Part shown: positions 1-10,719 of the stretch, in pieces
How positions within the stretch are numbered: position 1 is the first letter of the stretch
Layout of the letters: each line of letters begins with the position of its first letter
Assembly (NCBI GenBank): GCA_001414485.1
Contig: LLEY01000020.1
Location: 62,001-126,000 of the forward strand
From: Calycina herbarum
Lineage: Eukaryota; Ascomycota; Leotiomycetes; Helotiales; Pezizellaceae
Direction of reading: 5' to 3'
DNA length: 64,000 nucleotides
Made by a program: the position numbers and the translations under genes
The notes under the pieces: model-generated
Database searches by the model: none
What the model saw: only the letters and a program-made list of their open reading frames with translations
What the model was told of the DNA's origin: nothing

Positions 1-2181
1 GACGCCGAATGCCCCGTGGTGTATCAGTCCGTGCAGCAAAGGAGCAACGGTACAAAGTTTGCAATATGGAGATTGAAATATACCAACCGGAAGAGCATTT
101 CGATTTCCCAGAAAGTCCTCAGCTCTGGAGAATTTTGCTAGTGGTCAACGATCCGTTTGACAGGTTGTATTGTGCGAGGGAGGTTTCATCACAAGCATGT
201 TGATTTCGGCCTATTGAAAAAATGGATTTCAACTTGCGAGAAAGGACACGCAAAATGTTACTCGCAGAGTGTTGGATGGCGTAAAAGACGGCAAATTTTT
301 GGGAATGTTCACGAACTCAAGGTTATATCGATACCTTGCAAAGGAGGGTTGTTGCTGCACCTCATGCTTGCCGATATGCAGCGTTAAGCTACGTATGGGG
401 GAAAGATTCGGTCCAATTTCAAACAACCAAATCAAATCTTGCGACTATCTCGTCACCTTTTGGACTGGACGAGTTTGAGGACCAAATACCTTGAACGATC
501 AAAGATGCAATCGTCTTGATCGCCACAATTGGTGAGCGTTATTTGTGGGTCGATACTTTATGCATCGTTCAAGACGATACAGAAAGCAAAAGTTACTGGA
601 TTAGCGAGATGGCTTCGATTTACAGCCAAGCTTTTGTAACAATCATTGCTGCGTCGGGGAAAGATGCCAATTCAGGTCTTCCGAGTATTCAGCCTGGATC
701 CCGGGCCACGAGAAGTCAGATAACCGAAGAAGTCAAACCGGGGGTGCATCTTATGGTTGTTAAAGAAAATAGTATGGTATGGGATCCCGCTGCGTGGTCA
801 GTTTACAGGCAAGTCATCTTTTCGAAATTGGATCACTGTTTCAGTGTCTTAAGATTATTTTAAGGGATGTTGAGCAACTTACTTGTTGTTCACAGCCAGG
901 GTGCTTTCTTGGACTTTTGGGCTTGCATTAAGAAACACACTGACTTTGAAGTTTAGTGGGCGAGCATGGACGTAAGTTCAGCCCTATCTTTTAGTATCGC
1001 ATCACTTTAACATGTACTAGATTTCAGGAGAGATTACTCTCGAGCCGAAATCTTGTTTTTGGAGACGACAGGGTGTCGTTCGAATGTCCTCAGACCAGAT
1101 TCGACGAGGACTTTGTGTACGAAGATAAAGACTTCACATACCAAGACCATACTTCATTTCAACGCGTTTCAACCCCCTTTGAGCTCATCAGAGCTTCAAT
1201 TATCTACCCAGCTTATAATGATTATCAGTATCCGTTATACTACAGATACATGACAACCGTCTGTGAGTACAGTCGGAAATCACTTACCTACGAAGGCGAT
1301 ATTTTAAATGCGTTTGCTGGAATCTCTCGCGTCCTCTCAGTGGAAATGAAATCACCTTTCTTCTATGGTCATCCTGTAAAATTCTTCGATTTGTCACTTC
1401 TGTGGGAAGAATACCATGATGGAAACCCGACAAGGATTCATGGCTTTCCTAGCTGGTCATGGTGTGGCTGGAAGGGCAGGAAGTTTTGGGATTTCAACAG
1501 TATCGGAAATCAGAAAACCTGGCAAGAGGATTTCACTTTATCTTTTGGAAAGTTCCCGACAACCTCAGCAGCACAGTAAATACTAGCGGTTCGTATTTTG
1601 GGATTCGTCGGCCACATCGAACAGCAGCCGAAGTGCTAGGTGGCTCTCGAGAGTTCGGACTCACAAACACAATTTTAGTCACTCCGACGCTGGATCAAAA
1701 CCTTGCTTATCTGGAAGATATTCCTTACCCAGCAGCCACTTTGCATTATTCATACTTTTTAAATTTCTGGTCTCTATTGTTGAGATTCGAAATATATCCT
1801 CTCACTAAGGACCGAACTGCAACCCGTACCTCCGAGCCCTTCGACCCTGATCCCCACTACATGGGAATACATTGTAAGAAGGAACGGTTATGTGGCAGGT
1901 TTTGGGATGGCTGCGCCAGCCAGTCGATGTTGACGGGTTTGGGGACCGGAGATAAAGTATTGTGCGACTTTATCGTTCTTTCTGTGGGTCATTGTGGCAA
2001 AGATGGTTTGCGCCCATACTGTGATGAAGATGAAGCTACCATGGATTGTCTTAATGTCATTGCAGTTGAGTGGGCAGATGGTGTAGCAGAGCGGATAGGA
2101 ATAGGGATTGTTTTTTCACATTCTTTAGAAAGAGATTCTTTTGAGCCCGGACCTCAATGGAAAGAGATTGTTCTTGGTTAA
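1..2181 (+). pseudogene. HET-domain (heterokaryon incompatibility) protein, broken
   Basis: HET proteins act in non-self recognition and trigger cell death after hyphal fusion. The family signature is readable but spread over all three frames. At 157-270 there is a segment reading FGLLKKWISTC. At 372-401 the hallmark RYAALSYVWG appears. At about 516-560 RYLWVDTLCIVQDD follows, and near 1297-1480 come DILNAFAGI and FPSWSWCGW. The C-terminal block LNVIAVEWADGVAERIGIG ends at 2181. An in-frame TGA at 492-494 replaces the residue that is normally Arg in the LPRTIKDAI block. Frame changes occur at about 270-300 and again between about 1490 and 1560. The stretch from about 810 to 900 may be an original intron, since SWTF follows a CAG. 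The start may lie before the window. Frame breaks and the stop make a functional product unlikely. Confidence 0.85.
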
Positions 2182-2589
2182 TATAATCAGGTGGAAGCTT
2201 TAGGTTATTCTTTAGTATGAAACTTTCAGTAATTGAAATTTGACAAGACGATTCTGGTATTTTCATTCAAATGGTAAGAGAAGTGGGCGTTAGTGTACGA
2301 ACACCTACTTTTACTTTGAGTGTAAAACAAGCCCAGCACATTGAAAGTATCATTCGGGATATCTAGGAGAAACCAGAAACAATGTTTCTTGATTCTCCCA
2401 AAAGCCCTCGAATAATATTTGTTTGAAACAGACTAAAGCAATAAGAAAATAGATGATCGTAGAGCAACTCACTTCACTTACCTACAAAAGAATTGAGCGA
2501 AGTTAAGCGAGCATTCAAAGCTAACTTTTTTTATCTTAATAGAAGCAATAACTTTTAAAAGATGTAAATAGAAAGGCGAATGATTTCAG
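2182..2589. other. gene-free spacer between the two HET relics
   Basis: A+T-rich sequence with no reading frame I can assign. It separates the end of the first HET relic from the start of the recognisable part of the second, and may itself be decayed HET-derived DNA. Confidence 0.5.
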
Positions 2590-3202
2590 CGTATATCTCG
2601 ATTCCTATTGAAATGAAGACGCCATTTCCTCACGGCTGTCGGGTGTAGTTCTTCGACCCCGCGGAAATGGTGCTCTCCATGTCAATCATGGTGTGGCTGG
2701 GACAAACACAGGATCGAAAACGAGAATCATTAGCAGGAAGCTTCTAGTTTTATCGTATGGAGGACCCTTATTTGCACCGGTGAGTTGTCTGTGTGGTACT
2801 GAATCGAATCTAAAGAAAGTTGTAGGAAGTCCTCAAGCTTTTCGCTCATGGACAGTGCTCTTTTTGAATCAGAGGGTTAACCCTTTGGAAGACTTTCCTC
2901 ACGCAACAGGTACCTTCATACTACTTGACTTTCTGGCCTCTATTGTTGAGAATCTAAGCATGCATATAATTAGAAGTCATGAATTATCCTTTTCAGTCCA
3001 CATCTCTGATTCCTTCTTTCCTAAAATTCACTGCCCATGTCTCCGTAGCAAGAAGATATCATGGCGGGATTACCTCAATGGTATTGCCGCGGACTACAAA
3101 GAATGATTAGCCAAGCGGATACCTAGGGATGAGAATTCTGTTTCATGTACCATTGGAAGAGTTTCTTTCGAGCCCAAACCTCAGTTTTTTTCTTGGTAGA
3201 TT
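2590..3202 (+). pseudogene. second HET-gene relic, 3' part only
   Basis: This segment mirrors the last third of the HET relic just upstream. IEMKTPFPHG near 2609 matches IEMKSPFFYG in the first copy. SWCGWDK near 2684 matches SWCGWKG. The block NPLEDFPHATGTF, about 2880-2915, matches NLAYLEDIPYPAATL. The end, SFEPKPQFFSW then a stop near 3202, matches SFEPGPQWKEIVLG. Stops and frame shifts interrupt all of it, and no HET core (SYVWG or WVDTLCI) is present. It is most simply a partial tandem duplicate of the neighbour that decayed further. No function is expected. Confidence 0.65.
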
Positions 3203-3556
3203 ACCTAGGTACCTAAGTGATGAGAGACTTCACAACTAGTAACCGCTGAGATCAAGTCAACAGAAATATAGTGCGGAATGGAGGCAGGATTGGGTATTTC
3301 CAGTCATGGCTGAAGGGATGATTTCGATAAAGCGTCCTTTCTTCAAATATTGGAGTTGTCACGTTTTAATCACGTGCTAAACGTGTTTCAGATGGGAAGG
3401 TCAGACTTGATTTCCTTTTTCCAGTCAACAATCAATTCGTACATGTCAATGCTCTCAATATCATCCATTTCCGTTGGTCACTGACCTCTATTCCTCTCGT
3501 TCTTTCAAACCCGGCCGCACTGCATTCCCAGCTCATCTCACTCATCTCACCCCAAA
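3203..3556. promoter_or_regulatory. upstream region of the DUF202 gene
   Basis: No coding sequence is seen. Pyrimidine-rich tracts with repeated CTCATCTCA lie just before the start codon, as is common in fungal promoters and 5' leaders. The actual promoter elements were not identified. Confidence 0.35.
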
Positions 3557-3964
3557 ATGTCTCGTCTTCTCAAACTCATCCATCCTCCACCTCTTCCGAA
3601 TACCGGCTCGGTCGCTCGAGACCACCTAGCCAACGAACGAACTTTCCTCAGCTGGACGCGTACCGGTCTGGGATTTGTAGCATTAGGAGTCGCTCTCGCA
3701 AAACTTGATGCTCTTGAGGCCTTATCTCCGACCTTGAAACATGACAGAGATCTCAAGATTCCTTCAGCGGCACTCGTGGGTTCCGGAACTGGGTGTCTCA
3801 GCTATGGAACTCTAAGATATTTTGTTACGATGAATCTTTTGAAGAGAAATCTATTTAGACCGAATCTGATAGGGGTGGGACTCGTGGCAGCCACGTCTGC
3901 AGCTGTTGCTGGGGGAGGCATTTTGATGGTTATTGAGCAGGAGGGGAAGGTTGCTGGGAAGTGA
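3557..3964 (+). CDS. DUF202 small membrane protein
   Basis: A single-exon ORF of 135 aa. The segment ARDHLANERTFLSWTRTGLGF (residues about 20-40) is the signature of the DUF202 family (YidH-like; the same domain occurs at the C-terminus of VTC vacuolar chaperones). Hydrophobic stretches at about residues 37-50, 70-88 and 105-125 predict three membrane passes. Fungal members are commonly about 130-180 aa stand-alone proteins of unknown role, so the length fits. The ATG at 3557 lies in a good context (CAAAATGTC) and no in-frame upstream ATG is seen. It stands between HET relics and a transposon-like element. Localisation to the vacuole or another membrane is inference only. Confidence 0.85.
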   Translation: MSRLLKLIHPPPLPNTGSVARDHLANERTFLSWTRTGLGFVALGVALAKLDALEALSPTLKHDRDLKIPSAALVGSGTGCLSYGTLRYFVTMNLLKRNLFRPNLIGVGLVAATSAAVAGGGILMVIEQEGKVAGK

Positions 3965-4509
3965 AGGGTGGATATGAAGGTGTTCATTAAGGATGCAATG
4001 TTGAGGTTTGATTTGGGATAAATTATAATCAAGTAAGGAATGCTTTTATCATTTCCTTGGGCGTGCTGACCTACTTAGTTTCCCACCAGATTACCAGTGG
4101 GAAATGTAGTCAAGGCACTTTCCCTTCTACAAGTGTTCCAACTCAACCATAAAGGTCATATAACCCTAGTCATTCGAGCCTTCTGGGACACTTGAATTGA
4201 TTTTCTCTCCTCCGATTGAATAACGGAAGGAGTAGAGGTAATCTACTCTTCACCAGTCACGAATTTCTCCACCCCCTGGTGAGAGGGTAAGCCCATGCCG
4301 TCAATTAAGTTTTCGTTATAAACTGACATGAAGTTCATCGGAACCACCTCATTTTGGCCAACTTTTGGCTAACTTGCCTAAAAAATGGATAGGCAGTCGA
4401 AAGCCGACAAAGGTTTATGGGGTTACACGTTTCATAGGGTCCCAAATTGAAATACAAAGTCTTCAAAACGTACATGATACTTGACACTTGTTAAAAAGAC
4501 GTTCCCAGT
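3965..4509. other. gene-free stretch
   Basis: The 3' flank of the DUF202 gene up to the MITE-like element. No ORF, RNA gene or clear repeat was recognised. Confidence 0.5.
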
Positions 4510-4511
4510 TA

Positions 4512-5052
4512 CGGCATCCCAAATGCACCAAAGGCCAAAAACGACTAAAATCGCAAATCGCAAATCGCAAAAGTCAAGTATTTATAGTATAGCTAGGGTG
4601 GAACTCCCTTCTAAGGCATATTATAAATTATAAATTATCCCTTGTCTTCTTCTAGCTCTACTCTCTTACTCTTTCCAGCTCCTTTCTCTCTCTTTCTCTT
4701 AATTAATAATTAATAAGGAAGAAGGAAAGAGGGAGGAGAAGAAGAGGGGAGGGCAAGCAAACATTACAGGGGCCCGGGGGAAAGTTTTGCCTAGCGTAGG
4801 TAAGGGGAGTTTAAGCAAACATACCTCTTCTTCTTTCCCTTTCTCTCTTATTTATCGACAGTAAGAAAGCGATATAATACAACAGTGAGAATATAATACG
4901 ATGCGACGGTGAGGATACGATAGTGGGTACGCTAGCTCGCAATAAGCTACACACTGCCACTTATCGCACTAGCCACACACGTGATGCCTACTATCCTTAC
5001 TCTCTAATTAGCCTGCTGTAAAAGAACCCACTTGTCGATAGCTTTGGAGCTA

Positions 5053-5089
<37 letters not shown>

Positions 5090-5201
5090 ATTTAACATTA
5101 AAAACATTCTGTTTCCTACCTATTAAAAGTGATACTTTGCGATTTGCGATTTCCGTTTTGCGATTTAGTCGTTTTTGGCCTTTGGTGTATACGGGACGCC
5201 C
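4512..5201. mobile_element. MITE-like element, 690 bp, with about 60-bp terminal inverted repeats
   Basis: The left end (4512-4577) reads CGGCATCCC, then ACCAAAGGCCAAAAACGACT, then a run of TCGCAAA repeats. The right end (5131-5201) is its reverse complement with few changes, ending in GGGACGCCC. A TA dinucleotide flanks both sides (4510-4511 and 5202-5203), the target duplication expected of Tc1/mariner-class elements. The interior has no transposase ORF. It contains purine and pyrimidine runs, including an (AG)n tract near 5060-5085. It is therefore best read as a non-autonomous derivative. The superfamily assignment rests only on the TA flank. Confidence 0.75.
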
Positions 5202-5203
5202 TA

Positions 5204-5978
5204 CCAGTAAAGATAGGACTTTCACTATTTCGAACTTAATACCTCTTCTTGATTAGAATCTTAGTTGCCAGATATGGGGAAATAAATTCATGAGCCCGGC
5301 AACCTTAGATTTTATTCTGTCAGGAGCTTAACGAACAAAGTTTTAAGTATGAGCACTGCAAAAAGCGACTTGGTTTCCTCAGTCTTTCTACTGCGCAAGA
5401 ATTATTTCGGCTCTCCTGCTTAGGGTTGCCACTAATGTGTCCTTTCTCTCATCTGTGTCTGCCGATAGAAACTTCTCACGATGGACAGAAAAGGCGGCAG
5501 TAAATACATCAGGTTCGCACCTGCCCTGTCCTGCCCTAGCTCTCGTTATTCCAGCTTTTTAGGGCAATTTGGAGTACTTGTTTTGAACACTGAGAACAAT
5601 TTTTAAGTTCAATTGTCCCAGAGTATTTGGTAATTGAGTTTAGAACAATGTGTATTTACTACCCCTTTTAATGTCCAACGCGAGAAATTTACACTACATA
5701 AACCTCGTATTTCACCACTCGGTGGAAAGAAGGCGTGGATTCTGTGCCCAAATTCTCCATATTCCCAAATGATACACTTCCAATTTTTGATAGAAGGGGA
5801 AAAGGAGTTGTCCAAAATGTTTGAAGATTTGAAAAGTGACAAATAAGTGACAACCCAGGGTATGGAAAGAAAGTCGTGCAAAAATGACTTGTAGAGAAAA
5901 GTGATCTAGATATCCTAACTCCTTGCAATATTCTCCGACTTTACTAGCTTTTGTATTGCTTGAATTTTTCCTAGCGCA
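5204..5978. other. gene-free stretch
   Basis: Between the MITE-like element and the 3' end of the broken SDR gene. Short open frames of 70-90 codons exist on both strands but overlap one another and show no recognisable motif. Confidence 0.45.
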
Positions 5979-7004
5979 CTAGGCAGCACTCAAGATATCT
6001 TCGACTTTTGCGAATGAAAGCTCAGCCATTGTTTCTTTCCAAAGCTGCTCCGAGATCATTTCTCCCTCCGGAGTGTAGATTATAAGAGCCATCCTGTTGT
6101 AAGGTTAGTTGTTGGTCTTATTTTTAGGAGTGAATTGGGGATTGGATTGGAATATGGAAATAGACGATTAGAAGAACAACTTACGGCACAATCTTCTGAA
6201 AAGACAAAAACTGACCATGACTCTCCTCCGCCCTGACCACCGCATCCGTAATAATTCTCGCCACCACCCTCGACGAATTTCCATACAGCCAATTAATCCA
6301 ATTACAATCCTCCCAGCAAAAGTATTATCATGCGCGCGATTAAAATTCGAGTCCCACACAGTCCCTGGCGATGCGCAATTCACAATCGCTACAGAGGACG
6401 GCACCTTCTTCGCTAACTCTGTGATAAAGAATTGGCCAAGCAATTTGGAGATGAACATGTGGTCTACCAAACTGGGGTTGGTGACGGTATCAAGATCGGC
6501 TAGGATGGGAATTGAGTCTTTTTGTGGGAATGAGGTCCATACTGAAACTTCGGAGGAGACAATATGGAGGTGAGTTGGTGAGCTGTTTTAGCACGGGGAG
6601 GAGGAGAATAGCTAGTAGTGCGGTGGATAGATAGTTCAGCTGGATGCATTCGCTATGTTTCGTCTGCTCATTAATCTTGAATACGGCCAGTATAATCGCA
6701 GCTATCAAGACGACGATATCTAGACGTTCGAGACTGGTAGCTCGCTCGCTGAAGGCCACGATGGAGTCGTAGGAGGAGAGATCAATTTTCCATACTTCAA
6801 TAGTGGTGTCTTTTGCAAGTGTTTGACTGGAGGAAAGGTCTGTAGTGGTGGCGCGACCAAGGTCTTCGTTTCGTACGGCGAGGATGAGTTTGCCGAGACG
6901 AAGGGAGAGAAGTGACGGCTGGTTTCGAGACCGACGCCAGAGTTGGAGCCAGTTATTTGGTTGTTGTCGTTATATGGGTGAATGAACTTATGAGTCATAT
7001 CCAT
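5979..7004 (-). pseudogene. short-chain dehydrogenase/reductase, frameshifted
   Basis: The protein resembles fungal retinol-dehydrogenase-like SDRs (Rossmann fold, NAD(P)-dependent). Segments in order on the minus strand are ITGSNSGVGLETSRHF near 6950 (the TGxxxGxG cofactor motif), KLILAVRNE near 6880, LDIVVLIAAI near 6700, and YLSTALLAILLLPVL near 6620. IVSSEV follows near 6550, then SKLLGQFFITELA near 6440 and INWLYGNSSRVVARIITDAV near 6270. A last exon, [20 protein letters not shown], ends at 5979 after a 91-bp intron (6094-6184). Consecutive blocks lie in different frames, with shifts near 6910, 6575 and 6300. The usual NAG is IAA, and the catalytic YxxxK tyrosine position reads HMFISK. 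It is probably a recent pseudogene. Confidence 0.8.
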
Positions 7005-7510
7005 CCACGTGACTAGGACGCTAGCATCACGCTAGCAAGCATAAATAGTCGTACTTCGTGTACCTAGAATAGTCACAGAGAATACAACAATACGCATATG
7101 CAACAATACAGATTTATGACCAAGTCATACCAACAGTTGTAGAGGAAACGAAAAATGCTCGCTTGCTGGGAGGGGGTGGTTGAGAACTGGGATTGAGGCA
7201 TGGTGGATGAGGGTACGTCTGCACGAGGAATAAAAAGTGACGAACACTTCATTCGTACTAGAATAGCTCAAATAACTATATCAGGAATAACTTCCCATTC
7301 ATATGGGATGCCCTTGTATAGAAAAAAAAGATCCGGGGTGCATTTCGTCCGCGCCGGACTGTAGGATTCCGAAATTCCGATAAGTGGTGTTTTACGAATT
7401 CATTGCCATATTCAAGATTTAAAGGGCCTTATTTACCATTACTTCATCCCTTATTCTTGGATTATTATTCGAAGGCCATATTTTTCGGAGGAGTACGTAT
7501 TATCTTCCTA
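7005..7510. other. gene-free stretch
   Basis: Upstream of the broken SDR. No coding sequence was recognised. The part next to the second MITE-like element is A+T-rich. Confidence 0.45.
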
Positions 7511-8091
7511 GGTTCCTGTGCACCCCTTTGAAAGGTGGGCCACTTTTGAAGCTCAATAGCTTGGAAAGTAGGTATACAGCGACTTCAATCCCCTGCAACA
7601 CAACGACAACGAAGAAAAGGGTTACGAAAAAAAAAGAAAGGATTGTTACAGCATATTGTAGACAAATATATAAAAATCACTCAAGGATTGAAATCAAGTT
7701 TTTTGGATAGGTTTTTGAATTTATATATATACTTTATTCACCAATATATAATTGACCAATTCTGTCTAGATATACTCTAAATTCGCTACAATCAACCTCC
7801 AAAGTTTATTGAAATAATTTAAATATTCTACATTATCTAAGATATTCTTATTAATTAAATGTTGCTCAGATGAGTATCTTTGTGCTTTTAAATTATTCGA
7901 GACCTTAATTAATTGATGTAATTACTCTAATATTGTTAAACAATATAATTTAATAGCTTAACTTACTAGACTCACTACTTAATACACTATAAAGGAGCAA
8001 TATGATTAGTTAATTCCGCAATTGGTGAATCAAGCATGCCAGTTCCACAATCTTGAAATTGCTCCACTTCTCAAAGGGGTGCACAGGAACC
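7511..8091. mobile_element. MITE-like element, about 581 bp
   Basis: The left end begins GGTTCCTGTGCACCCCTTTG followed by AAAGGTGG. The right end (8064-8091), read in reverse complement, begins with the same 20 bases followed by AGAAGTGG. Weaker similarity extends about 8 bp beyond both ends (CTTCC on each side), so the exact boundary and target-site duplication are unclear. The interior (7560-8060) is strongly A+T-rich with no transposase frame. It is most likely a non-autonomous DNA element, unrelated in sequence to the one at 4.5 kb. Confidence 0.7.
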
Positions 8092-8559
8092 CTGGAAGCG
8101 ATACTCGGCTACGTTATTCGTTGTGCAGACTTAGGTGGTGAAAGATAGCTGATAGCCAAGTTAGGTAGATGGCGACTTGACTAGGAGGTGCAGGCCGCAG
8201 TCGAATCCCCTGCAGCCAAGAAGTTGGTTCACTACACATTTTCTGCAGCAACCAACAAGACTTGTAACAACACCCCGCAACCACTACCAAATATAACCTT
8301 GAACCTGCAGTATTTTATTGGATGGGGGAACTCATGGTAAGGCAGACAAGGAGAGAGAGGCTGAAACCAGGCAGACACTCAGTTTATGCGACCGTTGACC
8401 TTCCTTTTCGGCCGCATTCGCCGCAGTTTGCTGGCGTGGATATCGAAGGTGGTGTTAGGGGAGGGTAATATTAGAATAATAAGAGTGATGTGCGCAAATG
8501 ATTGAGACAACTCAACTTTTCAACCCAAAGCATCTGAATTATCTTCGAATAATTGCAAA
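8092..8559. promoter_or_regulatory. upstream region of the T5orf172 gene
   Basis: No ORF is seen. It presumably holds the promoter and 5' leader of the gene starting at 8560. No specific element was identified. Confidence 0.35.
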
Positions 8560-10032
8560 ATGCCATCACCAGGATACTCCAGGCAGGTCAAAACGCCAGA
8601 AAAACCACCAAAACCCGATGTGATCGATCTCATCACCGACTCTGAAAGCGAAGCTGTTAACAACTCCATCACAACGACGAGAGAATATATAAGGTCGCCT
8701 CGGCGCCCAACTCCTCAAACGACTTCGACAAATTCATCTGCCACATCTAGTAGATCAAAACACACCCCAGAACTATTCGACAATGTTGTTCAGCATAAGA
8801 GTGTATCGACCCCATCACTAAACTCATCGATCGGAGACGAGAGAGATATCTTCCAATCAGATCTCAAATCCCGCGATGTATTAGGAGACGACTTTAAGAA
8901 AACAGTTGGTCAATACAATTGGAGTGGCAAGCAAATCCAGACCATGAAAGAAGCGAACCCTTTGATATCAAAAACGAACGATGAAAAGAAGCCCACTCCA
9001 TCCCCTAGAAGTCGCTCCAGGATTGTTTCTCGCAGCAGTGAGCTTACGCCCCAGAAAGATGGTTCTCGACCAGTCGACCAACAATCTCCTAAGCCTATCC
9101 GGCCCAGCCCCCGAAGCGTGCAAGCAAGCCTAGGCTCCCCATCCCCAAGAAGAAGTTCCCGACAAACAAAGGCTGAATCTGCTGATACCAAACCTTCCCT
9201 TCTTGAAAGAGAGTGCGAAGGACAGCCCGACGACAATTCGAACCAAATTCCTCTTGCTGTAGAACAATCCGACGGCTGCAGCAGCTCACCAGGGTCCGAA
9301 ACAATCGTGGTATCAGAAGATTCCCCCTATCCTCAATTTATCGACTACAAGAAAGCAAGAAAGCAGCATACCACAAATGCCAAAATAATTGAACGATTGG
9401 TAGAAGGGAGTAGCCCACAAACAGCTGAAACAAAGACTGGGTGGATATACGTTCTCGAGTCCCCAACCACGGCAAAAGGACATGTGAAAATTGGAAAGAC
9501 AGTAGGAAGCTGTTCAACGCGAGAAAAAGCATGGGGGAATTGCAACTTCCCAGTAAAGCCAGTGGAGGACATCAATATGAAAGCTTTTGACCACTGCTCA
9601 ATTGTTGAGAGCCTCATATTGCTGGAACTATACAACAACAGGAAGAAGTTTGAATGCCAAATTTGCAAGGGGAAGAAAGGCACTCCAAGAACGCACACTG
9701 AGTGGTTTGAAATTGACCAGGAGACAGCTTTGAAGCATGTTCACAAATGGCGAAAGTGGATAGACGAACACCAACCATTCAACGAAGATGGGAAATTGAC
9801 AAAATATTGGAGATGGAGAGTAGGAAAGCTGTCAAGGCAGGGAGATGATGTTGACTGGAGCTATTGGACCGACCCTTTCTGGCTCGAAAAGCACGTCTAC
9901 CAAATAAGACGCCACCTTGAGCGCAAGGACATGCAATATTGGATAGTGGGGTTCGCTATGCTTGTGATTTTGGATAAATATGACGGGTCATGGAGAGCAA
10001 GTCTTGGATTGATAGCATTATTAGTCTTGTGA
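8560..10032 (+). CDS. T5orf172 / Mug113-type (GIY-YIG-like) domain protein
   Basis: A single-exon ORF of 490 aa. Residues 1-290 are low-complexity and rich in Ser, Pro and Lys (SPRR, SPRS and similar), so probably disordered. From about residue 294 comes GWIYVLESP, then HVKIGKT, CSTREKAWGNC, IVESLILLELY, FECQICKGKKG and HTEWFEID. This is the order of the T5orf172 domain (related to GIY-YIG nucleases; fungal relatives include Mug113). The Tyr of GWIYVL and the later Arg and Glu fit the fold's catalytic positions. A CxxC pair sits inside the domain. The last about 35 residues are hydrophobic (YWIVGFAMLVI and LGLIALLVL), suggesting a tail anchor, unusual for a DNA-binding domain. Nuclease activity is not established. 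Confidence 0.8.
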   Translation: MPSPGYSRQVKTPEKPPKPDVIDLITDSESEAVNNSITTTREYIRSPRRPTPQTTSTNSSATSSRSKHTPELFDNVVQHKSVSTPSLNSSIGDERDIFQSDLKSRDVLGDDFKKTVGQYNWSGKQIQTMKEANPLISKTNDEKKPTPSPRSRSRIVSRSSELTPQKDGSRPVDQQSPKPIRPSPRSVQASLGSPSPRRSSRQTKAESADTKPSLLERECEGQPDDNSNQIPLAVEQSDGCSSSPGSETIVVSEDSPYPQFIDYKKARKQHTTNAKIIERLVEGSSPQTAETKTGWIYVLESPTTAKGHVKIGKTVGSCSTREKAWGNCNFPVKPVEDINMKAFDHCSIVESLILLELYNNRKKFECQICKGKKGTPRTHTEWFEIDQETALKHVHKWRKWIDEHQPFNEDGKLTKYWRWRVGKLSRQGDDVDWSYWTDPFWLEKHVYQIRRHLERKDMQYWIVGFAMLVILDKYDGSWRASLGLIALLVL

Positions 10033-10719
10033 AATTCTCGGCCGTGAGAGGAAGGCTCCAGGGGCTTTTTCGTTTGCTATTTGCACGGACATGCCTTTAG
10101 AAGGGAGTCTTTCTCGAGTGGGGTGTAGACGGGGGATTGTAATATAAGATATGGTGTGTATCTTTCCTTCTTTCCCTCCCATATACAATTGATCATTGTC
10201 GAAACGAATCGCGGGGGGGTGAGGTTTGGCACTATCTTCACCCGGCGGGATTTTAGGATGTTTGCGGAAACGTAGAATCTATACGACATAGCAATCGGAA
10301 AAATATATTGAAAATATCGGCTAATTCAGAATTGACTAATAAGGTCTTAGAAGACTTATAAAGATTACGAAATAATAACACGATTTATTGGGTGTAAAAA
10401 GGGAAGCTTTTTGCCGAGGCTAGGTCCCGTGGAGATAAGATAAAGCTGTGGACTTGCTTGCACTCCACTTGCAAACCCCGCTCTCTGCGTACCATTCATC
10501 CACTTACATAGACCTCAATTACCAATCATCTTAGCTGAGAGTCCGTACATACACTTTGTTCTCTCAATTCCTCATGAGTTTCCCATCACTGAAAAGACTC
10601 GTCATATCAAAAGCCCCAAGAACCTTTGTTACCAATGTGACTCTCTCTCCTTTCTCCTTTGATATCAGAACAAGAGCTAACATCAGGCTCAGCTTGTTTC
10701 CAGACCCCTCACTCGCGCA
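10033..10719. other. intergenic region upstream of glyoxalase II
   Basis: It contains a short GC-rich motif (10195-10225) also seen near 52362 and 52660. The part 10556-10719 is a possible 5' leader; in another frame it encodes a basic, hydroxylated stretch (MSFPSLKRLVISKAPRTF from 10574) that resembles a mitochondrial presequence. I found no splice that joins it in frame to glyoxalase II. Confidence 0.4.
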
